NCBI RefSeq assembly: GCF_000252855.1
Contig: NC_017045.1
Span: 868,001-932,000, forward strand
Length of the DNA: 64,000 bases
Reading direction: 5' to 3'
Source: Riemerella anatipestifer ATCC 11845 = DSM 15868
GTDB taxonomy: Bacteria > Bacteroidota > Bacteroidia > Flavobacteriales > Weeksellaceae
The position numbers and the translations under genes are program-made. Every line of letters begins with the position of its first letter. Positions within the stretch are counted from its first letter, which is position 1. This document shows positions 26,060-35,734 of this stretch, piece after piece. The notes below the pieces were generated by a model that searched no databases, had not been told where the DNA came from, and saw only the letters and a list, made by a program, of their open reading frames with translations.

Positions 26060-27313
26060 TTATTTAAGCTTCGACAAAGCTCCTTCTAATATAGGTAACA
26101 TATTTTTAATATCCTCCAAAGAACAACCTCCCACAGAAGCTCTAAACCAAGGCATCTCTCTAGAATTACCAAATGCTGAAAATGGCACTAACGCCATACC
26201 TGCCTCTCGGATAAGGTAAAATACGACATCTGTGGTATCCTTCAATACCTCTCCATCTGGAGTAGTCTTCCCTACATAATCCATCTTAATAGTAAGATAC
26301 AATGCTCCCATAGGCTCTATACTATCTACCGCAAAACCCTTATTTTTAAGCTCCTGAATACCTTGATGCAAAGTATTTAGACTTAACTGTATTTTACCTT
26401 TAAAATCGTTTACATAAGCATCTACTTCACCCATTTTAGATAAAAACTTAGATGTAGCTTCCTGCTCTGGTTTAGGTGCCCATGCTCCGATGTGAGTTAA
26501 GAAAGTCTTCATCTTATCAACTATTGTTGAAGGTCCAAACCCCCAACCTACCCTTACTCCTGTAGCTGCAAAACATTTAGATGAACCATCTATAAATATG
26601 GTATAATCTTTCATTTCTGGCACTAGACTTACAGGATTAAAGTGCTTTTGCCCAAAAAATAACATTGCATAAATCTGATCGTATAGTAGATACAATGGTT
26701 TTTCGTTTTCTCCTCTTTTTTTATTTTCAGCAACTACTACCTCACAGATTTCTCTAAGCTGTTGCTCGGTAAACATAGTCCCTGTAGGGTTTGAAGGAGA
26801 ACAGAGCGCTAATAATACAGCTCCTTCTAAGTGAGGTTTGAGCTCTTCTGCGGTAGGCAAAAAGTTATTTTCTTTTCTAGTTTCTACTTCCACCTTTTCT
26901 GCAGAAGTTAGATAGGAATAATGGTTGTTATTCCAAGAGGGAGTAGGGTAAACCACCTTATCTCCAGGGTCTACAACACTCATATAAGCTGTATAAATAA
27001 GTGGACGCGAACCACCTGCTATCAATATTTCTTCTGGTGAGTAATCCAACTGATAACGCTTCTTTAAATCCAAAGAAATAGTTTCCCTAAGATTTAATAA
27101 ACCACTGGCTGGAGGATAGTTAGTTAAATTGTTTTCGTAAGCCTTTTGTATTTCTTCTTTTAGAAGAGAAGGGATAGGATAAATATCAGCGTTCAAATCC
27201 CCTATAGTAAGATTGGCGATTTGAGCTCCCTTAGCTTTGAGTTCATTAACCTCATTTCCTATTTTTACTATTTCTGACGCCACTAAATTAGTTGCCAAAC
27301 GAGATACTTTCAT
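26060..27313 (-). CDS. PLP-dependent class I aminotransferase
   Basis: A 417-residue fold-type I aminotransferase. The PLP lysine is Lys246 in IDGSSKCFAATGVRVGW; NPTGTMF, YDQIYAML and a C-terminal substrate-carboxylate arginine in WFRASVGG complete the family signature. The N terminus (SRLATNLVASEIVKIGNEVN) is a form common in Bacteroidota annotated as aspartate or aromatic aminotransferase; the amino-acid specificity is not shown by the sequence. It lies between the phosphomutase gene and the SH3 protein gene with gaps of 23 and 14 bp. Confidence 0.88.
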   Translation of the reverse strand: MKVSRLATNLVASEIVKIGNEVNELKAKGAQIANLTIGDLNADIYPIPSLLKEEIQKAYENNLTNYPPASGLLNLRETISLDLKKRYQLDYSPEEILIAGGSRPLIYTAYMSVVDPGDKVVYPTPSWNNNHYSYLTSAEKVEVETRKENNFLPTAEELKPHLEGAVLLALCSPSNPTGTMFTEQQLREICEVVVAENKKRGENEKPLYLLYDQIYAMLFFGQKHFNPVSLVPEMKDYTIFIDGSSKCFAATGVRVGWGFGPSTIVDKMKTFLTHIGAWAPKPEQEATSKFLSKMGEVDAYVNDFKGKIQLSLNTLHQGIQELKNKGFAVDSIEPMGALYLTIKMDYVGKTTPDGEVLKDTTDVVFYLIREAGMALVPFSAFGNSREMPWFRASVGGCSLEDIKNMLPILEGALSKLK

Positions 27314-27336
27314 AAGAATTTATATATTTTAACAGT

Positions 27337-29058
27337 TTATACTAGACCTAAATCTTTTTTGATAACTTCTATTTTCGCATTAAGAGTTTCTATCTTAGAT
27401 TTGAAATCTTTTTCTGACTCTATTTTGTCTAATGCACTAAAATAGAATTTAATTTTAGGTTCTGTTCCCGAAGGTCTTATCGCTACCTTTGTGCCATCTT
27501 CTGTATAGTAAATAAGCACATTAGACTTAGGAATATCCGTCATTGGTCGTTTTTCGTTTTTGTTCAAATTCCAAGCGGTTTGCTCTTGATAATCTTTAAC
27601 CAAAACCACTTTAGAACCCGCCAACAAGGTTACAGGATTATTTCTAAAATCTGTCATCATTTTTTTGATTTGCTCCGCACCTTCTTTACCCTTTTTCACC
27701 ACATTTACAAGAGCCTCTTGATAAAGACCTAATCTTTGGTAGATTTCTATCATATACTGATACATCGTTTTACCTTGAGCCTTACACCACGCTGCTACTT
27801 CACAAGCCAATAATATAGAACCACAAGAGTCTTTATCTCTCACAAAATCTCCCGTCATAAAGCCAAAGCTTTCCTCTCCTCCACAGATAAATTTCTGATT
27901 ACCTTCTACTTCTCTTATCATTTTACCTATCCATTTAAAGCCTGTAAGTCCCACCTTACATTCAACTCCATAGGATTTTGCCAAATCAAAAAACACATCA
28001 GAAGTTACAATGGTAGAACCTATAAACTCTGTACCTGTGATACGACCTTGTTTTTGCCATTGAGACAAAATATAGTCTGTAAGAATCATATTAGTCTGAT
28101 TACCATTGAGGAGTTGCATTTCTCCATCTAAATTTCTTACCGCTATCCCTAATCTATCTCCGTCTGGGTCTGTACCTATTACAATGTCTGCATTGGTAAC
28201 CTTTGCTAAATCCATTGCCATAGTTAGTGCCGCTGGCTCTTCGGGATTTGGACTTTCTACCGTAGGGAAGTTTCCGCTAGGAATCATTTGTTCTTTTACT
28301 AAATCTACCTTGGTAAAACCTGCCTTTGCTAAAGCCTGTGGAATGGTAGTGTAAGTAGTCCCATGAATAGAGGTAAATACAATATTAAGATTATCATACC
28401 CCAACTTATCTTCTTGATAAAGAGAGTTCTCTATACATGTTCTTATATAAACTTCATCTTGCTCCTCTCCTACCCATTCTATAAGGCTATCATTACCATT
28501 AAAGTTGATGTCTTCATATTTAGTATTAAGTACTTCATTGATGATTTCTGCATCATTAGGTGGTACTATCTGAGCTCCATCGTTCCAATATACTTTATAC
28601 CCATTGTACTCTGGTGGATTGTGTGAAGCGGTAAGCACAATACCTGCGTTACATTTTTTATCTCTCACCGTAAACGAAAGCTCTGGTGTAGGACGGTGTT
28701 CCTTAAACAACAATACTTTAATCCCATTAGCAGTAAGTACATCTGCTACTATTTTACCAAATTCTTTAGAGTTATTTCTTACATCATACGCTATGGCTAC
28801 CTTTATCTCTTGGTTAGGGAACTGCTGATGCAAATAGTTAGCAAGACCCTGTGTTGCTTGTCCTAAAGTATATTTGTTAAGTCTATTAGTTCCAACGCCC
28901 ATAATGCCACGCATTCCACCTGTACCAAACTCCAAGTTTTTATAAAATGCATCTTCTAACTCTGGTGAGTTAGTATCTATCAATTGTTTTACAGTCTGTC
29001 TAGTTTCTTCATCAAATGCCTCTGTAAGCCAAAGTTTAGCTTTATCCACTGTATTCAT
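27337..29058 (-). CDS. Phospho-sugar mutase (phosphoglucomutase/phosphomannomutase)
   Basis: A 573-residue alpha-D-phosphohexomutase. The phosphoserine is Ser145 in TASHNPPEYNGYK, the metal loop is GTDPDGDRLG, the sugar-binding loop is GGEESFGF and the phosphate-binding loop near the C terminus is RPSGTEPKIKFY. The N-terminal FGTGGMRGIMG is typical of the PgcA-like long group. It likely makes glucose-1-phosphate or mannose-1-phosphate for polysaccharides; the preference cannot be told. Part of the nine-gene run. Confidence 0.93.
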   Translation of the reverse strand: MNTVDKAKLWLTEAFDEETRQTVKQLIDTNSPELEDAFYKNLEFGTGGMRGIMGVGTNRLNKYTLGQATQGLANYLHQQFPNQEIKVAIAYDVRNNSKEFGKIVADVLTANGIKVLLFKEHRPTPELSFTVRDKKCNAGIVLTASHNPPEYNGYKVYWNDGAQIVPPNDAEIINEVLNTKYEDINFNGNDSLIEWVGEEQDEVYIRTCIENSLYQEDKLGYDNLNIVFTSIHGTTYTTIPQALAKAGFTKVDLVKEQMIPSGNFPTVESPNPEEPAALTMAMDLAKVTNADIVIGTDPDGDRLGIAVRNLDGEMQLLNGNQTNMILTDYILSQWQKQGRITGTEFIGSTIVTSDVFFDLAKSYGVECKVGLTGFKWIGKMIREVEGNQKFICGGEESFGFMTGDFVRDKDSCGSILLACEVAAWCKAQGKTMYQYMIEIYQRLGLYQEALVNVVKKGKEGAEQIKKMMTDFRNNPVTLLAGSKVVLVKDYQEQTAWNLNKNEKRPMTDIPKSNVLIYYTEDGTKVAIRPSGTEPKIKFYFSALDKIESEKDFKSKIETLNAKIEVIKKDLGLV

Positions 29059-29081
29059 ATCTTTATATTTTTATGTTAAAA

Positions 29082-29795
29082 TTAAGGTTTTTCTTTATTT
29101 TCTACTTTTGTGTCTTTATCTATTTTGAGCTTTCTTATTGGATTTCCGTAATAGACCAACTTAGCTGTATTTTCTACCTTTCCAGAAATTTCTTCTTTAG
29201 TATTGATTTCTGCATAGTTCCCATTTTTAGACTGAATATCAAAATAATCTACCGTCCAATAAGGAGCTATAATACTCGCTGTATCCGAGATTTTAAGCAC
29301 AGCCTCTTTAGTAACGCCTGAAAAATTAGCTCTTGATTTCTCCGTCATTTGCACTTCTGCTTTAGAAGCCTTTATTGCACCTATAAATTTCCCCTGATTC
29401 TTTAGATTGATTTTCAAAGTAGGCGTTTTAATATCTCCAGAAACATTCATTTCCACAGAGTCAGAAATACTTATCTGTTTCAATGGTGTTTTGGAGTAAA
29501 CCGTTACTGTGTAAAAATCTACATTTCCAGTAGGTCTTTTCTCAATGATTTTGAGTGTACTGTCTTCAACTTTAATTTTTAAATTGCTAATAAGATTAGG
29601 ATAAGTTTCTACATTAACAAAGTTCTCCTCTCCTTGAGTGAAAAACAACCTGTATTTACCTTCTAGCTCAAGTTTATTAAAGACTTCCAAAGGAGTGTCT
29701 TCAGATTTTATCTCACCTTCTGGAGTTACCTTTCCACAAGAACTCCATAAGAATACTGATACCAAAAGATAAATATAATGTTTCATCTTACTCAC
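29082..29795 (-). CDS. GIN-domain (DUF2807) lipoprotein
   Basis: A 237-residue protein with a lipoprotein signal (Cys20 in VFLWSSCGKV) and a beta-helix-like repeat domain: FNKLELEGKYRLFFTQGEE then NLKIKVEDSTLKI, and later blocks of alternating residues with SGDIKTPTLKINLKNQGKF, the pattern of the putative auto-transporter adhesin head GIN domain. An internal ATG (29786) is an alternative start. Envelope-located; function unknown. It is 2 bp from the glycosyltransferase gene, so the two are translated from one mRNA. Confidence 0.8.
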   Translation of the reverse strand: MSKMKHYIYLLVSVFLWSSCGKVTPEGEIKSEDTPLEVFNKLELEGKYRLFFTQGEENFVNVETYPNLISNLKIKVEDSTLKIIEKRPTGNVDFYTVTVYSKTPLKQISISDSVEMNVSGDIKTPTLKINLKNQGKFIGAIKASKAEVQMTEKSRANFSGVTKEAVLKISDTASIIAPYWTVDYFDIQSKNGNYAEINTKEEISGKVENTAKLVYYGNPIRKLKIDKDTKVENKEKP

Positions 29796-29797
29796 AA

Positions 29798-30748
29798 TTA
29801 AATAATTTCTTCTATGTGATAATTTTTATGTTCTCTATTAGTCCTGATAATCAGTTCTCCTAAAAAACCTGCTATAAAGAGTAAAGTCCCCATTATCATC
29901 ATCGTTAAAGCTATATAAAACCAAGGATTATCAGCTATTAAATGCCCATAAACACCTTTGGAGATATCTATTAGTTTAGACACACCTAGCCAAAGGGACG
30001 ATAAAAAACCAATAATAAACATCAGTGTACCTACCGCTCCAAAGAAATGCATTGGTCTACCTCCAAATCTACTTACAAACCAAAGTGTTACCAAATCCAA
30101 GAAACCTCTTATAAATCTTTCTGTGCCAAATTTTGAACTTCCGTAAGGTCTTGCCTGGTGTTGTACTTCTTTCTCTGTAATTTTCCTAAAACCTGCATTA
30201 GCCGCTAGTACAGGGATATATCTATGCATATCTCCATACACATCTATGGACTTCACCACTTGCTTTCGGTACGCTTTAAGTCCGCAGTTAAAATCGTGTA
30301 AAAATACCCCTGAAACCTTTCTCGCTGCTGCATTGAATAGTTTAGATGGAATATTTTTGGTCATTACATTATCGTAGCGTTTCTTTTTCCAGCCACTCAC
30401 AATATCATAACCTTCATTAACCACCTTATGATATAAAGCTGGTATCTCTTCCGGAAAATCTTGTAAATCCGCATCCATAGTAATTACCACTTCTCCTTTC
30501 ACCCTCGCGAAAGCCGCATGAAGTGCTTGAGACTTCCCATAGTTTCTAGAAAATTTAATCCCTTGTATATTAGGATTTCTATTTTTAAGAAACATTATTG
30601 TCCCCCAAGAGCTATCAGTACTCCCATCGTCTACAAACCAAATTTCGTAAGATAAACCAGCCTCACTGCAGACATTTTCTATCCTATTATAAAGTTCTTC
30701 TAAAGATTGTTCCTCATTAAGAAGAGGTATAACAATAGATAAATCCAT
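29798..30748 (-). CDS. Family 2 glycosyltransferase with C-terminal membrane anchor
   Basis: A 316-residue GT-A enzyme of the DPM1/GtrB kind. SIVIPLLNEEQSL opens the fold, DDGSTD is at 40-45, the metal motif DADLQD at 92-97 and an RP(Y/F)GSSKFG motif follows; two membrane helices are near 235-255 and 275-300. Such enzymes move a sugar from a nucleotide donor to polyprenyl phosphate at the inner membrane. The donor sugar is unknown. It starts 18 bp after the DUF4199 gene. Confidence 0.9.
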   Translation of the reverse strand: MDLSIVIPLLNEEQSLEELYNRIENVCSEAGLSYEIWFVDDGSTDSSWGTIMFLKNRNPNIQGIKFSRNYGKSQALHAAFARVKGEVVITMDADLQDFPEEIPALYHKVVNEGYDIVSGWKKKRYDNVMTKNIPSKLFNAAARKVSGVFLHDFNCGLKAYRKQVVKSIDVYGDMHRYIPVLAANAGFRKITEKEVQHQARPYGSSKFGTERFIRGFLDLVTLWFVSRFGGRPMHFFGAVGTLMFIIGFLSSLWLGVSKLIDISKGVYGHLIADNPWFYIALTMMIMGTLLFIAGFLGELIIRTNREHKNYHIEEII

Positions 30749-30766
30749 TTTTTCTAAAAAAATAAG

Positions 30767-31348
30767 TTAATAAACCGTTTTGCTTCTAAAGAAACTTCCA
30801 AAGAAAACAGACAATATCAAAAAGAAAGCACAATATCCTGCAAACACCAAAGAGAAATGGTATAAAGAAAACATATCTTCTTTTTTCTTTACTTTCTCTT
30901 CAATTCGCTTTTTGCCTTCTTCATATTTTTGTTCTAGTTCCTTTGCTTCTTCTGTATTGGGTTTGGTAATTTGTTTCGCTTTGGTATATTCTTCTTCCAA
31001 AGAAGCTCTAAAACTCTCTATATACTGATGATTTAAAAGCGATTTAACATCTTTATCAACGTAACTTATAAATACAAAAATACTGGAAATAGATAAAAAC
31101 CCTGCCAAAAACATCGGAGCAAATGCTTTTCCAAAAGCTTCCTTAAAGGTAAGCCTAACTTTTTCTTTCTTGTATGAATAAACAGAAATAAACGCCCCAA
31201 CACCAAAAATAAGAGGTAGAACGAAAGAATTAGCTATCATCGTAGTGTGAAAATAATTAACATCCATAAAGAAAAAATACACTACAAAAAACACCAATAG
31301 GATTGCCACACTCATCGCTAATCCGTTATTGATTGTACTTTTACCCAT
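30767..31348 (-). CDS. DUF4199 membrane protein
   Basis: A 193-residue integral membrane protein with four predicted helices (about 9-27, 36-54, 75-95 and 165-187) and a charged cytoplasmic-looking stretch between the last two (rich in Glu and Lys, EEAKELEQKYEEGKKRIEEK). This matches the DUF4199 family of Bacteroidota. It is the first gene of the nine-gene minus-strand run and diverges from rnpB. Family function is not known. Confidence 0.75.
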   Translation of the reverse strand: MGKSTINNGLAMSVAILLVFFVVYFFFMDVNYFHTTMIANSFVLPLIFGVGAFISVYSYKKEKVRLTFKEAFGKAFAPMFLAGFLSISSIFVFISYVDKDVKSLLNHQYIESFRASLEEEYTKAKQITKPNTEEAKELEQKYEEGKKRIEEKVKKKEDMFSLYHFSLVFAGYCAFFLILSVFFGSFFRSKTVY

Positions 31349-31469
31349 CTATTACTTAGTTTAAATTACAATTTTGAACTGGTAAAATTACGGATTATTT
31401 TTGAGAAACTTTCGCTTATTCTCTTGCATTTCTAATTTAACTAGGTAAGTCTTCTTCTAAATATTTCTC

Positions 31470-31477
31470 TATCTTTG
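31470..31477 (+). promoter_or_regulatory. rnpB: -7 element of the rnpB promoter
   Basis: TATCTTTG matches TAnnTTTG and sits 6 bases before the P1 stem of RNase P RNA, exactly where a start site for that RNA is expected. No clear TTTG is seen upstream. Confidence 0.7.
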
Positions 31478-31483
31478 CAGACA

Positions 31484-31799
31484 ATAACAAAGGCGGCTTG
31501 TTGCTTTGTTTTTTCAACTAAACAAAGAGGAAAGTCTGGACACCATAGAGCAGCATAGCGGCTAACCGCCGTCCACAGTGATGTGAGGACTAGTGCAACA
31601 GAAAGCAAGTACAGTACGGCTGTAGTGAAATCAGGTAAACTCTATGCGGTGCAATGCTAAGTATATCGGCAACTAAGGGTAGCTCGTCCAATGCCGAGGG
31701 GTAAGCAGCTAAAGCTTAATAGCAATATTAAGCGTAGATAAATAACAAGCGTTCTAAATTTGTTTAGAATACAGAATCCAGCTTATAGCCTTTGTTATT
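31484..31799 (+). ncRNA. rnpB: RNase P RNA (class A)
   Basis: About 316 nt. The P1 stem is formed by ATAACAAAGG (31484-31493) and CCTTTGTTAT (31789-31798). Universal core elements are in order: GAGGAAAGTC (31527-31536) with the following GGACACCATAGAGC, an ACAGAAAG core block, GGTAAACTCTA, and ACAGAATCCAGCTTA near the 3' end, which forms P4 with the first block. It matures tRNA 5' ends with RnpA. It is transcribed away from the DUF4199 gene and is followed by a terminator shared with the DUF1573 gene. Confidence 0.96.
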
Positions 31800-31810
31800 T
31801 TTTTCAAAAC

Positions 31811-31843
31811 AAAAATCCGCTCTTTTAAAAAGCGGATTTTTTT
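31811..31843. terminator. Bidirectional terminator, rnpB / DUF1573 gene
   Basis: An 11-bp perfect stem (AAAAATCCGCT 31811-31821 with AGCGGATTTTT 31831-31841) with a 9-base loop and T/A runs on both sides. Confidence 0.85.
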
Positions 31844-31866
31844 ATTCATTTTGATACTAAATATTT

Positions 31867-32238
31867 CTATTTACTCGTTTCCACTACCTCTCCCTGAATC
31901 CAAATAACACTTCTGTTAGCTTTAGGGTCGTTAGAGAAAACTTCTATAAGCTTCTTGAATGGATTTACTAAATTAGTGTTATAACCTACTTTAATTTTAG
32001 AAGTTTTACCTGGTAAAATAGGCGTTTTGTCCCATTCTGGAGTTGTACACCCACAAGATGCTTTTACATTACTAATTACTAAAGGTTTATCACCTGTATT
32101 AGTTACTGTAAAATAGCGGTGTCCTTCTGAACCTTTTTCTACTTTACCATAATCTACTGTTGTTTTATCGAAGCTAATAGTTTGGGCAGAAGCCATAAAA
32201 CCTACCGCTAAAACTAGCCCTGTTAAAATCTTTTTCAT
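31867..32238 (-). CDS. DUF1573 exported protein
   Basis: A 123-residue secreted protein. I place the start at the ATG at 32238 (MKKILTGLVLAVGFMASAQ), a clean signal peptide; an in-frame ATG at 32265 would add nine polar residues. The mature part is one immunoglobulin-like domain: ISFDKTTVDYGKVEKG, YFTVTNTGDKPLVISNVKAS, CGC at 62-64 in ASCGCTTPEW and a C-terminal strand. This is the DUF1573 family, abundant in Bacteroidota and of unknown role, with a conserved CGC motif that could bind metal or form a disulfide. Confidence 0.88.
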   Translation of the reverse strand: MKKILTGLVLAVGFMASAQTISFDKTTVDYGKVEKGSEGHRYFTVTNTGDKPLVISNVKASCGCTTPEWDKTPILPGKTSKIKVGYNTNLVNPFKKLIEVFSNDPKANRSVIWIQGEVVETSK

Positions 32239-32403
32239 AATTCTTATACTTTTAAAGTTATGCAAAGTTAAAATTATTTTTCAACTTTAGCTATTTTCTA
32301 TTCTTTAACTACAAATTACACGCCAAACTACAATTTATTTTCCACTTAAAATTTGTCCCTACAAATTTGTATCGAAAAGTTAGCTTCCTTACTATCTTTA
32401 TCT

Positions 32404-32411
32404 TATTTTTG
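32404..32411 (+). promoter_or_regulatory. Candidate -7 element for valS
   Basis: TATTTTTG matches TAnnTTTG and lies 42 bp before the valS ATG at 32454. A weak TTA is 21 bases upstream. It also shows that the in-frame extension to 32367 would begin before the transcript and is not translated. Confidence 0.5.
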
Positions 32412-32453
32412 CAGAACAAAGCAAAAATAACGATTATAAATAGACATAAAAAT

Positions 32454-35072
32454 ATGCAGATTTCAGAGAAATATACCCCTTCCTCTACCGAACAAAAATG
32501 GTACAACTACTGGTTAGAAAACAAATATTTTCATTCTGAACCTAATCATAAACCACCCTACACCATTGTAATTCCACCGCCTAATGTAACGGGAATTTTG
32601 CACATGGGGCATATGCTGAATAACACCATTCAAGATGTGTTGATTAGACGAGCAAGAATGAGAGGTTACAATGCTTGTTGGGTACCAGGAACCGACCACG
32701 CCTCTATTGCTACGGAAGCTAAAGTGGTGGCTAAACTTAAAGCAGAAGGCATTAACAAATCGGATATTTCTCGTGAAGAATTTCTGAAACACGCTTGGGA
32801 ATGGACGCATAAATATGGTGGAACAATTTTAGAACAACTAAAAAAATTAGGCTGTTCTTGTGATTGGGATAGAACCCGCTTTACGATGGAGGATAAACTC
32901 TCCGAACAAGTGATAAAATCTTTTGTAGATTTATATAACAAAGGGCTTATCTACAGAGGTTACCGTATGGTTAACTGGGACCCAGAAGCCAAAACCAACA
33001 TTTCCGATGAGGAAGTTATCTTTAAAGAGCAAAACGGAAAACTCTATCACTTAAAATATCAGATTGAGGGAACACAAGATTTTCTTACCGTGGCTACCAC
33101 GCGTCCTGAAACTATTTTCGGTGATGTAGCCGTATGCGTAAACCCTAACGACGAACGCTACCAAAAACTTATCGGCAAGACCGTTATCGTGCCTATCGTC
33201 AATCGTTCAGTGCCAATTATTGCCGATGAATATGTAGATATTGAATTCGGAACAGGAACTTTAAAAATAACGCCTGCCCATGATGTTAATGATTACGAAA
33301 TTGGTCAAAAACATCAGCTTCAAATCATTGATGCTATTGATGATGATGGCAAACTAAATCATCACGGAATGCACTACGAAGGGAAAGACCGTTTCGTGGT
33401 TCGTAAAGAAATTGCAAAAGAGTTAGAAGAGAAAGGTCTCCTCGCCAAGGCGGAAGACTATGTAAACAAGGTGGGAACTTCCGAAAGAACAGGAGCGGTG
33501 ATAGAGCCTAAAATCTCTCAACAATGGTTCTTAAAAATGTCCGAAATTGCAAAACCCGCTTTAGAGGTGGTAATGAACGATGAGATTAAATTCTATCCTG
33601 ATAAATTTAAAAACACCTATAAATATTGGATGGAAAACATCCGAGATTGGAACATCTCTCGTCAGCTTTGGTGGGGACAACAAATCCCTGCCTACTACTA
33701 CGGAGAAGGCGAAAACGATTTTGTAGTGGCGGAAAACGCTGAAAAAGCATTGGAATTAGCAAGAGAAAAAGCTCAAAATCCAAACCTAGGCCTTGCCGAC
33801 TTAAAACAAGACGAAGACGCTTTAGACACTTGGTTCTCTTCTTGGCTGTGGCCAATGTCTGTATTTGACGGATTATTAAACCCTAACAGTAAAGAGATCA
33901 ACTATTATTATCCTACCACCGACCTCGTTACAGGTCCAGACATTATTTTCTTTTGGGTAGCCAGAATGATTATGGCAGGATTGGAATGGAGAGGTAAAGT
34001 TCCTTTTAAAAATGTGTATTTCACAGGGATTGTAAGGGATAAACAAAGACGCAAAATGTCTAAATCTTTAGGCAATTCGCCTGACCCAATAGAATTGATT
34101 GACAAATACGGCGCAGACAGCGTAAGAGTAGGAATTCTATTGAGTTCTGCGGCTGGAAACGACCTTCTGTTCGACGAAGACTTAATGTTACAAGGGCGAA
34201 ATTTTGCCACTAAAATATGGAATGCTTTCCGTCTGGTACAAGGTTGGAAACAAGAAAATAAACCTGCTGGTGCGGTTGAAAACCAAACGATAGAATGGTT
34301 TGGGCATCTATTAGATAAAACCGTAAAAGAGATTAACGAACAGTTTGAAAAATTCAGAATATCAGACGCCTTACATCTTATTTATAAATTAATTTGGGAC
34401 GATTTCTGTTCTTGGTATTTGGAAGCCATTAAACCAAATTACGGCGAAGGCATTTCTAAGGAGGTTTACGACAAAACCATTGCTTATTTTGAAGAGTTGA
34501 TGAAATTGCTCCACCCTTTTATGCCTTTCTTAACCGAGGAACTTTGGCAAAACATTACTTCAAGAAATACAGACGAAGCCCTCATCATCGCTCAACAGAA
34601 AGAAGCATCAGAGTTTGATGTAAATATTATCAACCAATTTGATATTGCTAAAGAATGGATTTCTGGTGTGAGAAATTACAGACAAAGCAAAGGTATTTCT
34701 CCTAAAGAAACCGTAGAGCTCTACACCAATGCTCTCGAAAACAGCAACGAAGCACTTATAAAGAAGCTTGCTAATGTCTCTGATATTTATTTCAATGAAA
34801 AAACAGACAAACCAAGTTTCTCTTTCTTAGTTGGTTCTACAGAGCTTTCTATACCACTTAGTGAAACACTTGATTTAGAAGAAGAGAAGAAGAAAACAGA
34901 GGAGGAACTTTCTTACCTTAAAGGCTTTTTAGCTTCGGTTGAGAAAAAGCTAAGCAATGAAAAATTCGTTAGTGGAGCTCCTGAAAAAGTGGTAGAAATG
35001 GAGCGAAAAAAACAAAAAGATGCTCAAGATAAAATAGCTCTTCTGGAAGAAAAATTAAAAACATTGGGATAG
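32454..35072 (+). CDS. valS: Valyl-tRNA synthetase
   Basis: An 872-residue class I synthetase. The HIGH-type motif is HMGH (50-53, GILHMGHML) and the KMSKS loop is [10 protein letters not shown] near residue 535. An editing domain (CP1) with [10 protein letters not shown] lies between, and a C-terminal coiled coil ([20 protein letters not shown]) is the usual ValRS tRNA-clamping arm. The start is set at ATG 32454 because [10 protein letters not shown] matches the family. It heads a plus-strand group of five genes with short gaps. Confidence 0.97.
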   Translation: MQISEKYTPSSTEQKWYNYWLENKYFHSEPNHKPPYTIVIPPPNVTGILHMGHMLNNTIQDVLIRRARMRGYNACWVPGTDHASIATEAKVVAKLKAEGINKSDISREEFLKHAWEWTHKYGGTILEQLKKLGCSCDWDRTRFTMEDKLSEQVIKSFVDLYNKGLIYRGYRMVNWDPEAKTNISDEEVIFKEQNGKLYHLKYQIEGTQDFLTVATTRPETIFGDVAVCVNPNDERYQKLIGKTVIVPIVNRSVPIIADEYVDIEFGTGTLKITPAHDVNDYEIGQKHQLQIIDAIDDDGKLNHHGMHYEGKDRFVVRKEIAKELEEKGLLAKAEDYVNKVGTSERTGAVIEPKISQQWFLKMSEIAKPALEVVMNDEIKFYPDKFKNTYKYWMENIRDWNISRQLWWGQQIPAYYYGEGENDFVVAENAEKALELAREKAQNPNLGLADLKQDEDALDTWFSSWLWPMSVFDGLLNPNSKEINYYYPTTDLVTGPDIIFFWVARMIMAGLEWRGKVPFKNVYFTGIVRDKQRRKMSKSLGNSPDPIELIDKYGADSVRVGILLSSAAGNDLLFDEDLMLQGRNFATKIWNAFRLVQGWKQENKPAGAVENQTIEWFGHLLDKTVKEINEQFEKFRISDALHLIYKLIWDDFCSWYLEAIKPNYGEGISKEVYDKTIAYFEELMKLLHPFMPFLTEELWQNITSRNTDEALIIAQQKEASEFDVNIINQFDIAKEWISGVRNYRQSKGISPKETVELYTNALENSNEALIKKLANVSDIYFNEKTDKPSFSFLVGSTELSIPLSETLDLEEEKKKTEEELSYLKGFLASVEKKLSNEKFVSGAPEKVVEMERKKQKDAQDKIALLEEKLKTLG

Positions 35073-35077
35073 AAATA

Positions 35078-35719
35078 ATGAATCACATTAAAAACATCGC
35101 AAAACTATTTTCTAAGCCATTTGTAGAAAGCCCTTTGTTAGAAACTTTCAATGGCGGAATGATACACCTTTCCTCTGGAGAATTGGTAGCTTGCGACCCA
35201 CTCATAACCCCTGATAAAGAGCCTTTTAGTTTCATTTTTCCAAAAGGTGAATTCTCTGTTTTAATACATAAAGAACAGGCGAGTAACTGCATCGCCTATG
35301 CGGAGATTGCATTCTCCGAGGAAACCGTTTCTAAATGGGAACTTGCCGTATGCAACGGACAAAACATTAAAGATTTAAAAGAAGATGAAATCTTTGGATT
35401 CCCTGTAGAAACAGGAATGGGCTGCCTTATGGATAAAGACACTCAGAAATATCTTAATCAATTAGAGCTAGAATTATTCCAAAAGAAAGGCGATGATTTT
35501 ATGGGTATTTATGAAGAATTTTTCCACGCTCATTTTTTTGATGAAAACGGAGCCATAGACCAATTTGCTTCTTTGATACCTAACGAGCATCATAAGAATA
35601 ATATTATCGCTTTTGAAACAGGCTACGGAGAAGGTTTTTATGCCTCGTATATAGGTTTTAATGAAAACCATCAACCCGTGAAAATTATTTCAGAATTTAT
35701 AGAAATACAAGTTGACTAA
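35078..35719 (+). CDS. DUF4241 domain protein
   Basis: A 213-residue soluble protein with no signal peptide. GGMIHLSSGELVACDPL near residues 26-42, then a YAEIAFS strand and a C-terminal FETGYGEGFYASYIGFNENH block match the DUF4241 family, a group linked to toxin-immunity-type loci in other bacteria, although no toxin gene is present here. It starts 5 bp after the valS stop and is surely co-transcribed. No known enzymatic role. Confidence 0.8.
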   Translation: MNHIKNIAKLFSKPFVESPLLETFNGGMIHLSSGELVACDPLITPDKEPFSFIFPKGEFSVLIHKEQASNCIAYAEIAFSEETVSKWELAVCNGQNIKDLKEDEIFGFPVETGMGCLMDKDTQKYLNQLELELFQKKGDDFMGIYEEFFHAHFFDENGAIDQFASLIPNEHHKNNIIAFETGYGEGFYASYIGFNENHQPVKIISEFIEIQVD

Positions 35720-35734
35720 AAAATTACAATAAAT

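Noticed and set aside
32367-32453. N-terminal extension of valS by 29 residues
   Set aside because: A promoter element lies inside it at 32404-32411 and the family starts at the ATG at 32454.
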